Below are positions 9,018-15,976 of a DNA stretch of 64,000 bases, piece by piece. The position numbers and the translations under genes were made by a program. This DNA is from JAXGMV01 sp040772085 (GTDB lineage Bacteria; Chloroflexota; Anaerolineae; Anaerolineales; Anaerolineaceae): positions 1-64,000 of the forward strand of contig JAXGYU010000001.1 of NCBI GenBank assembly GCA_040772085.1. The letters run 5' to 3'. Numbering within the stretch: the first letter of the stretch is position 1; each line of letters opens with the position of its first letter. The notes beneath the pieces were generated by a model that worked only from the letters and a program-made list of their open reading frames with translations, did no database searches and had not been told where the DNA came from.

Positions 9018-9725
9018 CTATGCGTTCTCAAGTTCTTTAATAAGGGCAGGAAGTTTCCGGATGGAGCTGATCTCGTGATACAGACTGCTGTGCTCGGGCG
9101 CCATCTCCAGATGTTCGTGCACCCACAACAAGTGGTAGGGGATATGCACCGCCTGACCGCCGATGCTGATGACAGGCATAATATCTGACCGCAGCGAGTT
9201 GCCTACCATCAGAAAATTACGCGGGATAATGTTGTGGCTTCTGAGCAGGTCAGCATACATCTCGGGCGTCTTTTCCGTGACAACTTCGATATGCTTGAAG
9301 AATTTCTTCAACCCCGAGCGTTCCAGCTTGGATTGCTGATCGAGCAGGTCGCCCTTGGTGATCATGATCAGCGCGTGGGTTTCGTCCAGTTCGTCCAGCA
9401 CTCGTCTGACATAAGGGAACAACCTGACCTTGGTCATGAGCATGTCCCGCCCGAGCTTGAGCACCAGATCCACCCGGACTGGCAAGTCTTTCTCAGTTGA
9501 GAGCCTCCGCGAAGTTTCCATCATGGATAGCATGAAGGCCTTGATGCCATAACCATAAATCGGGATATTGCGGCTTTCAGCGGCATCCAGTTCAGCGCGC
9601 ACGACTTCAGGCGCATACGCGGGAACGAAGGCGTTGATGAACGCCTGGGTGCTGGCCTCGTACAGACTTTCATTGTGCCAGAGTGTGTCATCGGCGTCGA
9701 ACGCGATCAGATCGATGGGGGGCAA
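9018..9725 (-). CDS. HAD-superfamily hydrolase
   Basis: This 235-residue cytosolic phosphatase-like protein has HAD motif I at residues 10-14 (DADDT, Asp10 the expected nucleophile). A motif II Thr lies in the IMITKGD segment and a motif III/IV region around MVGNS-x-x-SD. The helical cap lies between motifs I and II, giving a YjjG/phosphoglycolate phosphatase-like layout. The substrate is unknown. It lies upstream of the LD-carboxypeptidase in the same transcript. Confidence 0.85.
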   Translation of the reverse strand: MPPIDLIAFDADDTLWHNESLYEASTQAFINAFVPAYAPEVVRAELDAAESRNIPIYGYGIKAFMLSMMETSRRLSTEKDLPVRVDLVLKLGRDMLMTKVRLFPYVRRVLDELDETHALIMITKGDLLDQQSKLERSGLKKFFKHIEVVTEKTPEMYADLLRSHNIIPRNFLMVGNSLRSDIMPVISIGGQAVHIPYHLLWVHEHLEMAPEHSSLYHEISSIRKLPALIKELENA

Positions 9726-9763
9726 GGGGACCTCATTACTGCCCGCAATTCTAACATAGGCGT

Positions 9764-9797
9764 TAAAAGAAAATCCCCGTCAGATACCTGGCGGGGA
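9764..9797 (-). terminator. Terminator of the sulfur operon
   Basis: Read on the minus strand, this is a stem TCCCCG-C-CAG / CTG-A-CGGGGA with a GTAT loop and one internal mismatch, followed by TTTTCTTTTA. It lies 20 bp after the stop of the DsrE-like gene and closes the four-gene operon. Confidence 0.8.
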
Positions 9798-9817
9798 CAA
9801 TCATAACGGTCAGTTTA

Positions 9818-10306
9818 TTAGATGAAAATAATCTGCGCGCCGTCAGAGATTTCGATGAAATCGGTCGCGCCGAGAATGGTCGCCTCGTCGATGAAGTCTT
9901 CTTTCTTCAAACCGAACATGTCCACAGTCATCTGGCAAGCATACATGTGTGCGCCGGCATCAGCTACCATCTGGATGAACTCTTCCAGGGGTGGGACGTC
10001 CAGCTTTGCCATTTCCTTGTTCATCATCCAGGTTGCCATGGCAGACATGCCGGGCAGCATGCCGACCATAGTGGGGATGTGGAACATCGGGTGCATGGCG
10101 GGATTGCCAATGGTCGAAATGCCGATGCTCTTCATCTTGCTCTTGGTGATGGCATCCAGACCCCAGAAAGTGAAGAAGATGTGGGTTTCAATGCCTTCCA
10201 TGCGCGAGGCGTTGCCCAGCACGCAGGCAGCCAACGCCATATCGAGTGAACCTTTGGACAGGATGATGGAGATCTTGCGCGGCTTTTTTTCGGTCAGCTC
10301 ATTCAT
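9818..10306 (-). CDS. DsrE/DsrF-like sulfur-transfer protein
   Basis: This 162-residue protein belongs to the DsrE/DsrF/DrsH-like fold, probably the DsrE2/DsrE3 branch. Such proteins carry sulfane sulfur as a Cys persulfide and pass it to partners such as TusA or DsrC. Cys124, in ACQMTVDMFG, lies where the active Cys of that branch is found, and Cys28 is a second candidate. It has a hydrophobic middle (about 70-100, rich in Met) seen in DsrE2-type proteins. It is the last gene of the operon, 18 bp after the DsrC-like gene. Its exact acceptor is inferred from this context. Confidence 0.85.
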   Translation of the reverse strand: MNELTEKKPRKISIILSKGSLDMALAACVLGNASRMEGIETHIFFTFWGLDAITKSKMKSIGISTIGNPAMHPMFHIPTMVGMLPGMSAMATWMMNKEMAKLDVPPLEEFIQMVADAGAHMYACQMTVDMFGLKKEDFIDEATILGATDFIEISDGAQIIFI

Positions 10307-10324
10307 TTGGTTTCCTCCCTGATT

Positions 10325-10630
10325 TTATAGACAACCGTGCGGTTTGCCGAGCCCTGACACCTTGGCAGCCAGTTTCGCGGGGCCGCCCGGGAACAATTCG
10401 TAGAGTTCCTTGGTGGTCACATCTGTTGCCTTGGTGATGTTGCGGGGTGTGGGCGATTCGCCGGTTTTGTCGAAATGGGCGCGGGCGAAATTGATCACGA
10501 CCCAGTGCCTGTCAGTCAGGGTCAATCCCAGCTTCTCCGCGATCGCGCCAGCAATTTCCTTATTCCATGCCTTGGGGTCCGCCATGAACCCTTCGGGATC
10601 GAATTTTATAGAATCCAGTATGCTCATCAT
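10325..10630 (-). CDS. DsrC/TusE-family sulfur carrier
   Basis: This 101-residue protein has the DsrC/TusE fold pattern and ends in the flexible arm GLGKPHGCL with the penultimate Cys100 (CysA). The second arm Cys of true dissimilatory DsrC (CysB) is replaced: the segment reads FPGGPAKLAAKVSG. One Cys is the TusE-like state, so I expect persulfide relay and not a DsrAB substrate role. The start has two adjacent ATGs (10630 and 10627); AGGAG is 4 and 7 bases upstream, so the second is equally likely. It lies between the SQR-like and DsrE-like genes at 18-bp spacings. Confidence 0.9.
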   Translation of the reverse strand: MMSILDSIKFDPEGFMADPKAWNKEIAGAIAEKLGLTLTDRHWVVINFARAHFDKTGESPTPRNITKATDVTTKELYELFPGGPAKLAAKVSGLGKPHGCL

Positions 10631-10648
10631 TTTCTCCTGTAGGTTGGA

Positions 10649-11878
10649 TTAAATTTTCTTGCCCGCTTTGGTCATCTTGGAAGGCAGCGGGACGTTGATA
10701 CCTTTCATCATTGCCCAGTACATCTGCTTGAAGGCCAGTTTGCCCAAGTGGTTGATTTTGGTCTCGCGCAGCAGACTGAAGGGCCCGACGCCTGGCACAG
10801 GATAAGTGCCTTCCACGGGTTCGACCTCGTAATTGAAGTCGATCAGAATGGCTTTATCCTTACCGCTTTCGATGTAGCAGAGTGAGTGACCATCGAAGTG
10901 CTGGTCGATCGGCTGCCCCTTGATATATTTCATTATATTGTGAACTACGATTTCGTGCTGGAAGTGCGAAACTGAGCCAGCCTTCGACGCCGGAATGTTG
11001 TTGACGTCACCGACCGCGAACATGTTTGGCCAGCGTGTTGATTGCAGGGTGAACTTGTCGACCTCGATGTAGTTCAGGTCATCGCCGATGCCGGAATCCT
11101 CGATCGCCTGCATACCCATGTTGGTCGGCACGGATACCAGCAAGTCATAGGGAATCTCCCGATCATCGTAGCTTGAGATCACATTGCGTTTGTCGTCTAC
11201 GCTGCCGATCGCGTAATCGCTCTCAAGCGTTATACCGCGCTCTTCAAACATGTGCCCCAAAAGTTCACTGGCGCGCGGTTTGGTGAAGGCGCCTGGAAGC
11301 GGGGTAGCGTAGATCAGTTCGGTTTTTTCGCGGATGCCGCGCTTGCGCAGATAATCATCGGCCAGGAAGACGAATTCCAGCGGCGCGACGGGGCATTTGA
11401 CCGGCATTTCGGTCACGTTGACCACCAGATTGCCGCCCTCAAACCGTTTGAGCGCCTCAGCCAGTTTGACCGATCCTTCATAGGTATAAAAGTCGAAGAT
11501 GTTCTGGTACCAGCCAGCGCCGTCAAGGTTCTCGGTTTGGTCAGGGCGAATATCCACGCCGGTCGCCACGACCAGTATGTCATAGCTGATGACCTTGTCA
11601 TCTTCAGCCAGCACGACCTTGTTCTCGTCAGGCTTGATCTCAATGATCTCGGACCAGATCACTTCCACATTCGAGGGGAAGAAGTTCGTCTTGGGCTTGA
11701 CCACTTCCTGCGGCGTGTAAGTGCCGAAGGGGATGAACAAGAATCCCGGCTGGTAATAGTGGTTTTTATCCTTGTCCACCAGCACAACTTTCCAGTCATG
11801 CGGGTCCAGCTTTTTGGACATGCTGTTTGCCATCATGGTGCCTGCGGTGCCACCGCCCAGAATAAGAAAAGTTTTCAA
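10649..11878 (-). CDS. SQR-like FAD pyridine nucleotide-disulfide oxidoreductase
   Basis: This 409-residue flavoprotein has the N-terminal dinucleotide-binding GGGTAG loop at 8-13, an ATG motif near 105-107 and a second FAD-contacting GD segment (AVGDVNN). Its layout is that of sulfide:quinone oxidoreductase and relatives. Cys162 in KCPVAP sits where SQRs have a catalytic Cys. Sulfide oxidation to sulfane sulfur with electrons to quinone is the expected reaction, and the DsrC- and DsrE-like carriers downstream would accept the sulfur. NADH-dependent persulfide reduction is an alternative. No transmembrane helix is present; the C-terminus is amphipathic and may be membrane-associated. Confidence 0.85.
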   Translation of the reverse strand: MKTFLILGGGTAGTMMANSMSKKLDPHDWKVVLVDKDKNHYYQPGFLFIPFGTYTPQEVVKPKTNFFPSNVEVIWSEIIEIKPDENKVVLAEDDKVISYDILVVATGVDIRPDQTENLDGAGWYQNIFDFYTYEGSVKLAEALKRFEGGNLVVNVTEMPVKCPVAPLEFVFLADDYLRKRGIREKTELIYATPLPGAFTKPRASELLGHMFEERGITLESDYAIGSVDDKRNVISSYDDREIPYDLLVSVPTNMGMQAIEDSGIGDDLNYIEVDKFTLQSTRWPNMFAVGDVNNIPASKAGSVSHFQHEIVVHNIMKYIKGQPIDQHFDGHSLCYIESGKDKAILIDFNYEVEPVEGTYPVPGVGPFSLLRETKINHLGKLAFKQMYWAMMKGINVPLPSKMTKAGKKI

Positions 11879-11889
11879 AGTTCCCTCCT

Positions 11890-12633
11890 TTAGATGCGGG
11901 TTAGATGGGCGATCTGGTTCATTCGTCCAATAAAATGAGAGCGTTCCGATTGCGCGCTCGTGATCGCGTTCAATATGGATTTCATCCAGCGGTCCAGCCT
12001 GTCTTTCTCAGCCTGTCCATAAACTGGTAGGGCGTCATAAAGATCCTGAACGACGTCCAGGGGTATGTTCCAGGTTTGAGAAATATCCCTTTGGCGCATG
12101 AGCCTGGTTTCTACCGGAACCTGTTGGTCCAGATATCCGCCGCACAGGAAGACGGCCGCTGGCGCGCCGCCATCCTGAACCATGATGGAGGTATAGCAGA
12201 CGCCGGTCGGCGCGGTGAAATACTGCCGGCCATGCAGGGATTGCTGGGCGAATGCCATCCAGTGGAATTTGTTGCTCTCCAGTCCGCCGGGCTTGCCGAT
12301 GATCTCCAGATTCAGCGCCGAGCGGATATCCGGCTCCGTCAGGGTGTAGCCATCCAGATCGGTAATGATCGTGTCGAGGTTGGATAAGTCTGAAACCAGG
12401 ATCTGAATCGTGGCGTAGCAGGAGAGCGGCAGGTGAGTAGCGTCACCGAGTTCGGGCGGCGCTGCCGACGCGCCGTTGTTGTTCAGCAGCTTGTCGACCT
12501 CGTCTTTTTTAAAGCGCCACTGATGCCCGATCTTGACCCCTGCCAGCCGGCCGTCATTCAGCATGCGATAAACCGTCACGCGGTCGACTTTGAGCAGTTG
12601 TTGAACTTCGTTGGTAGTGTAGAGGTCTGACAT
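11890..12633 (-). CDS. HTH_17 regulator with PocR-like sensory domain
   Basis: Residues 1-52 are an excisionase/MerR-like winged helix (TTNEVQQLLKVDRVTVYRML, then a KIGHQWRF wing). After a short spacer, residues about 65-185 resemble the PocR ligand-binding domain: a Cys in the TGVCYTSI strand, then a GG-A-x-V-FLCGGYL strand. The C-terminal 50 residues are helical. It is the first gene of the sulfur operon, 11 bp before the SQR-like gene. I infer that it senses a sulfur species or redox state and controls its own promoter. The PocR match is by pattern only. Confidence 0.72.
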   Translation of the reverse strand: MSDLYTTNEVQQLLKVDRVTVYRMLNDGRLAGVKIGHQWRFKKDEVDKLLNNNGASAAPPELGDATHLPLSCYATIQILVSDLSNLDTIITDLDGYTLTEPDIRSALNLEIIGKPGGLESNKFHWMAFAQQSLHGRQYFTAPTGVCYTSIMVQDGGAPAAVFLCGGYLDQQVPVETRLMRQRDISQTWNIPLDVVQDLYDALPVYGQAEKDRLDRWMKSILNAITSAQSERSHFIGRMNQIAHLTRI

Positions 12634-12640
12634 AGGTTTA

Positions 12641-12694
12641 TTGTTATCTGTTGAATGACTCTATTATAACAACATATAACAAAATATGACAAGG
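12641..12694 (-). promoter_or_regulatory. Promoter and repeated operator of the sulfur operon
   Basis: On the minus strand there is -35 TTGTCA (12687-12692), an 18-bp spacer and -10 TATAAT (12663-12668), about 30 bp before the regulator start. On the plus strand the same DNA holds three head-to-tail 10-bp units: TATAACAACA (12665-12674), TATAACAAAA (12675-12684) and TATGACAAGG (12685-12694). A fourth inverted core TTGTTAT lies at 12641-12647. The one-turn spacing over the -35/-10 region suggests cooperative binding by the operon's own regulator on one DNA face. Confidence 0.7.
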
Positions 12695-12729
12695 GGTATT
12701 CGTTTGTTGATTCTAGCAGCGGGCAACAT

Positions 12730-12753
12730 AAAAGGTCTCCTGCGAGACCTTTT
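12730..12753 (-). terminator. Terminator of mscL
   Basis: A perfect 10-bp stem (AAAAGGTCTC/GAGACCTTTT) with a 4-base loop lies 12 bp after the mscL stop on the minus strand. The T-run is short (TTTT), so it is moderate in strength. Confidence 0.7.
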
Positions 12754-12765
12754 ATTGTTGGCTTT

Positions 12766-13197
12766 CTAGAGCTGAGACGTACAATGCGGACAGCGGCTGG
12801 CTGCCTCAGGAATGCTCGACTTGCAGAACGGGCATTCCTTAGTTGGCGCGGGTGCTGGTTCAGCCGGCTTGGGATACATTTTGTTGATGGCTTTGATGAC
12901 CAGGAACAGGACGAACGCGATGATCAGGAATTCAATGATGGTATTGAGAAACATACCATAATTGATGGTCGCCGCGCCGGCATCAGTGGCTGCCTTGAGC
13001 GACGGGTAATTCGTGCCGGACAGGTTGATATACAATTCCTTGAAATCCACTTTCCCCAATAACAACCCGATTGGGGGCATGATGACGTCGTTCGTCAGGG
13101 ACGCGATGATCTTGCCAAACGCACCGCCGATGACGACAGCAACTGCCAGGTCGACGACATTGCCGCGCAAAATAAACTTTTTGAATTCTTCAAGCAT
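12766..13197 (-). CDS. mscL: Large-conductance mechanosensitive channel with C-terminal zinc ribbon
   Basis: MscL forms a homopentameric membrane pore that opens under membrane tension and releases solutes on hypo-osmotic shock. Residues 1-45 carry the amphipathic N-helix and TM1 with the conserved [14 protein letters not shown] gate segment; TM2 is about 81-104. Unlike the classic protein, a Pro/Ala spacer leads to a zinc ribbon with Cys122, Cys125, Cys136 and Cys139 at the C-terminus. I start at the ATG at 13197 because GGAGG lies 6 bases upstream; a longer frame to 13254 lacks this. It has 143 residues. Confidence 0.93.
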   Translation of the reverse strand: MLEEFKKFILRGNVVDLAVAVVIGGAFGKIIASLTNDVIMPPIGLLLGKVDFKELYINLSGTNYPSLKAATDAGAATINYGMFLNTIIEFLIIAFVLFLVIKAINKMYPKPAEPAPAPTKECPFCKSSIPEAASRCPHCTSQL

Positions 13198-13225
13198 GTT
13201 TTCCTCCAGATTGATAGCTGCGTGC

Positions 13226-13254
13226 ATTATACGGGTTTCGATGGGGCATTGCAA
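13226..13254 (-). promoter_or_regulatory. mscL promoter
   Basis: Read on the minus strand, TTGCAA (13249-13254) and TATAAT (13226-13231) are 17 bp apart and about 29 bp before the mscL start. This is the best-formed sigma-70-type promoter I see in the window. Confidence 0.75.
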
Positions 13255-13258
13255 GCCT

Positions 13259-13267
13259 TGCTATAAT
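13259..13267 (+). promoter_or_regulatory. Extended -10 before the phosphoribosyltransferase-like gene
   Basis: TGCTATAAT is an extended -10 (TGn plus perfect TATAAT at 13262-13267) ending 10 bp before the ATG at 13278. Transcription would start only a few bases before the ATG, giving a nearly leaderless message; no Shine-Dalgarno is visible. Confidence 0.6.
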
Positions 13268-13277
13268 TTATACAAGC

Positions 13278-13790
13278 ATGCGAACCGAACTGGTCACCTG
13301 GTCTGAAGTTGACAAGCTGGTGGATAATCTTCTTCCGCAAATCGGGGAAGAAATTGACCTGATTGTTGCGGTCAATCCAGGCGGCTTGGTGCTGGCCGGC
13401 ATTCTGGCTGAGGCGCTGGCAGTTGCCCAGGTTGTTCTGGCAGAAGTTTCTTTCCCCGGTGGTCCGCAGCTCGAACGCGCTGAAGATATGCGCATGGCTG
13501 AATGGCCGGCGTTCCCGCACTTCCCGCAGCGTGAAATCGTGACAGGCAGGCAGGTGCTGGTGGTTGACGCTGCCTGGGCGAGCGGCAGGTCCATGACCGC
13601 GATCAAGAATCGTCTGGTCGCGCTGGGCAGTCAGCCCGCCTGCGCGGTGCTGCACTTCAACACTGACCGCAACAATTTCCAGACTCAGGCGCCTGATTAT
13701 TACGCGGCGGTTACGGATGCCATGATTCTCTACCCCTGGCAGATGAACCGGCGCAAAGACCGTATTTCGCTAATCGATTTCAATTGGTAA
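13278..13790 (+). CDS. Phosphoribosyltransferase-like protein
   Basis: This 170-residue cytosolic protein has the type I phosphoribosyltransferase fold pattern: a GG-x-V-x-AGILAEAL helix at the start, then a PRPP-loop strand VLVVDAAWASGRSMTAI. The loop departs from the usual D-D/E-x-x-x-TG form: the second acidic residue is Ala, and Ala-Ser replaces Thr. Binding of PRPP may be altered, and the protein may be a regulator or act on an unusual base. It converges with the glycosyltransferase gene, overlapping it by 11 bp. Confidence 0.72.
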   Translation: MRTELVTWSEVDKLVDNLLPQIGEEIDLIVAVNPGGLVLAGILAEALAVAQVVLAEVSFPGGPQLERAEDMRMAEWPAFPHFPQREIVTGRQVLVVDAAWASGRSMTAIKNRLVALGSQPACAVLHFNTDRNNFQTQAPDYYAAVTDAMILYPWQMNRRKDRISLIDFNW

Positions 13791-14820
13791 GAAGGTAATC
13801 CAGATAGCTGTCGGTGATCTGGTCGGCGCCGAAGGCTTCAACCGCCTTGCGCCGGGCGGCCAGTTTATGCTCGCGTAAATTCTTCAGTACCTCAAGCGAT
13901 TTTTCAATGAGCAGCGTCGGGTTCGGCGGTTCCAGCTTCCAGTAGTTGCTGCCATAGGGCGCGATGGCGCCAGCGCCATCGGTCACCAGCTCAGGCAGCG
14001 CGCCAGTGGCGTAGGCGACCACCGGCAGCCCGCATGCCAATGCTTCCAGAACGGAATTCGGGCAGGCGGCGTTCAGGTCAGCGGAGAATAGCAGATGCGC
14101 GCTGCGGTGCAGGGCGGGGATTTCGCTGTGAGGCAGCACGCCAGTCCAGTTGATCTTGACCCTCGCTGACTGCTCCGTCGCCGCCTTCAACGCCTCCGAA
14201 ATCTTCCCGGTCACCCTCAGCTCAACTGGCTTGTTCTGCACGCGTTGAATACCTTCCGCCAGCGCGATGGCGTTCGTCAGACCAGCTTCATAGCCGCCGC
14301 TGATTCGCGCTTCGAGCAGTTGAATCACAATGCGGTCATCCGGCGCCTGCTCCGGACCCTGGTCACTGAAGCGCTCCAGGTCGACGCCGTTGTAGATTAC
14401 CGTATGCGGTTTTTTCATCTGACCATGCTCGGTATGCCACCAGTCCTTTGAGAAGTTGCTCTGATAGATGATGGCATCGGCAATTTCGCGCCGGATGAAA
14501 GCAAGCAGCCGGTTGTTCAGCTCACTGCGCAGATAATATTTGACGCTTGATTTGACGCGCTTGTGAATCCAGTTCATGCCGTTCAGCCGCTGTACAACAC
14601 GTACGCCGCGGCGTCGGGCTTGCCAGAGCGGCAGCAGCTTGCTGGTTCCGCCAATGACCAGAATGGCATCCAGATCGGTGCCGGCCGTATCCTGACTGAG
14701 CGTGACCTGCCGGCCAGCCAGCCTGGAGGTGAACATGGTATTAAAGGAGGAGGGTCCGCCGAACCCTCTCAGGTTCGGTAGGATCGCGATTTTCCTGCCG
14801 GCGAATCTCTGGTCTGACAA
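13780..14820 (-). CDS. GT4-type glycosyltransferase
   Basis: This 346-residue retaining glycosyltransferase has the GT-B fold signature. An N-terminal GG-x-S-x-F loop is followed by an NGVDLERF linker, and the nucleotide-sugar region has CPNSVLEALACGLPVV. The first Glu of the usual E-x7-E motif is Ala, as occurs in some GT4 enzymes. It is the last gene of wecC-wecB-GT, directly abutting wecB, so I infer that it transfers ManNAc(A) or a related sugar in surface polysaccharide assembly. It has no signal or membrane segment and probably acts at the cytoplasmic membrane face. Confidence 0.82.
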   Translation of the reverse strand: MSDQRFAGRKIAILPNLRGFGGPSSFNTMFTSRLAGRQVTLSQDTAGTDLDAILVIGGTSKLLPLWQARRRGVRVVQRLNGMNWIHKRVKSSVKYYLRSELNNRLLAFIRREIADAIIYQSNFSKDWWHTEHGQMKKPHTVIYNGVDLERFSDQGPEQAPDDRIVIQLLEARISGGYEAGLTNAIALAEGIQRVQNKPVELRVTGKISEALKAATEQSARVKINWTGVLPHSEIPALHRSAHLLFSADLNAACPNSVLEALACGLPVVAYATGALPELVTDGAGAIAPYGSNYWKLEPPNPTLLIEKSLEVLKNLREHKLAARRKAVEAFGADQITDSYLDYLLTN

Positions 14821-15972
14821 TCAGGCCTCGGTGCCATCCAGCAGCGAGAGCTGCCACAAGGCCTGCACAATTTTTTCGGCAGCGTGACCGTCGCCGTAAG
14901 GGTTCACAAATCCTTCGTCATGCCCATGTGTCAGGTCAGAGTCGATCAAGCGGCGAACGGTTTCGAAGACAGTCTGTGTCTCGGTCCCAGTCAGGTGCAG
15001 CAGACCGGCATCAATGCCCTCTGGTCTTTCGGTTACATGACGCAGCACGACGGCGTGCTTGCCGAGCGCGGTCGCCTCTTCCTGAATGCCGCCGGAATCG
15101 GTGATGATCAGTGCCGCCAGCTTCTCAAGATGCGCCAGCGAAAGATAGTCCAGCGGATGGGTCAGGGTCACATGCGGGTTGTTGCCGAGCAGCCGGTACA
15201 CCGGCTCCTGGATGTGCGGATTCAGATGAACCGGATAGACAAAATGGAGCTTTTCGCCGTAATACTCCGTCAGGTTGGTGATCGCCTGACAGATGTCTTC
15301 GATAGGTTTGCCAAAATTCTCACGGCGATGGGCGGTCAGCAGCACCAGCTTTTTCGCCTGACCATCGATGCGCGCGTCGCGCAGGATGCGGCTGACCTCG
15401 GGGGTGACCGGCCGCTGTATGACGTCATTGATGGCATCAACGATCGTGTTACCTGTAACGATGATGCTTGCCGGGTCGACACCTTCTGCCAGCAGGTTAC
15501 GCCGGCTCAACTCGGTCGGGGCGAAATGCAGGTCGCTCAGCACCCCGGCGACCTTACGGTTGATCTCCTCAGGAAAGGGCTGCCATTTGTCATGCGTCCG
15601 CAGACCGGCTTCAACATGACCGACGCGGATCTGGCGGTAGAACGCGCAGAAAGCCGCCGCCATGACTGAAGTGGTGTCACCTTGCACCAGCAGCCAGTCG
15701 GGTTGATAGCTGGCAAGCACGGGATCGAGGTGAGTGAAGACTGCCGCGGTAAGCTGAGGCAGCGACTGGTCCGGTTTCATCAGGTCAAGGTCATAATCGG
15801 CCTGAATGTCGAACAGGTTCATGACCTGGTCAAGCATCTGTCGATGCTGCGCGGTGAGGCAGACCGCGTAGCTGATCTGGTCATGCTTCGCGAGCGCTCT
15901 GATGACCGGCGCCATCTTGATGGCTTCTGGCCGGGTGCCGATTATGGTCAGGACGCGTAAGGGTCTGGTCAT
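14821..15972 (-). CDS. wecB: UDP-GlcNAc 2-epimerase (non-hydrolysing)
   Basis: This 383-residue cytosolic enzyme interconverts UDP-N-acetylglucosamine and UDP-N-acetylmannosamine. Family features visible are GTRPEAIKMAPV at 12-23, QGDTTSVMA near 100, the EAGLRT segment, and the C-terminal DSGGIQEEA active-site stretch. Length is as expected. It starts 4 bp after the wecC stop and abuts the downstream glycosyltransferase, so the three genes form one operon that makes and uses UDP-ManNAc(A). Confidence 0.93.
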   Translation of the reverse strand: MTRPLRVLTIIGTRPEAIKMAPVIRALAKHDQISYAVCLTAQHRQMLDQVMNLFDIQADYDLDLMKPDQSLPQLTAAVFTHLDPVLASYQPDWLLVQGDTTSVMAAAFCAFYRQIRVGHVEAGLRTHDKWQPFPEEINRKVAGVLSDLHFAPTELSRRNLLAEGVDPASIIVTGNTIVDAINDVIQRPVTPEVSRILRDARIDGQAKKLVLLTAHRRENFGKPIEDICQAITNLTEYYGEKLHFVYPVHLNPHIQEPVYRLLGNNPHVTLTHPLDYLSLAHLEKLAALIITDSGGIQEEATALGKHAVVLRHVTERPEGIDAGLLHLTGTETQTVFETVRRLIDSDLTHGHDEGFVNPYGDGHAAEKIVQALWQLSLLDGTEA

Positions 15973-15976
15973 GCTT

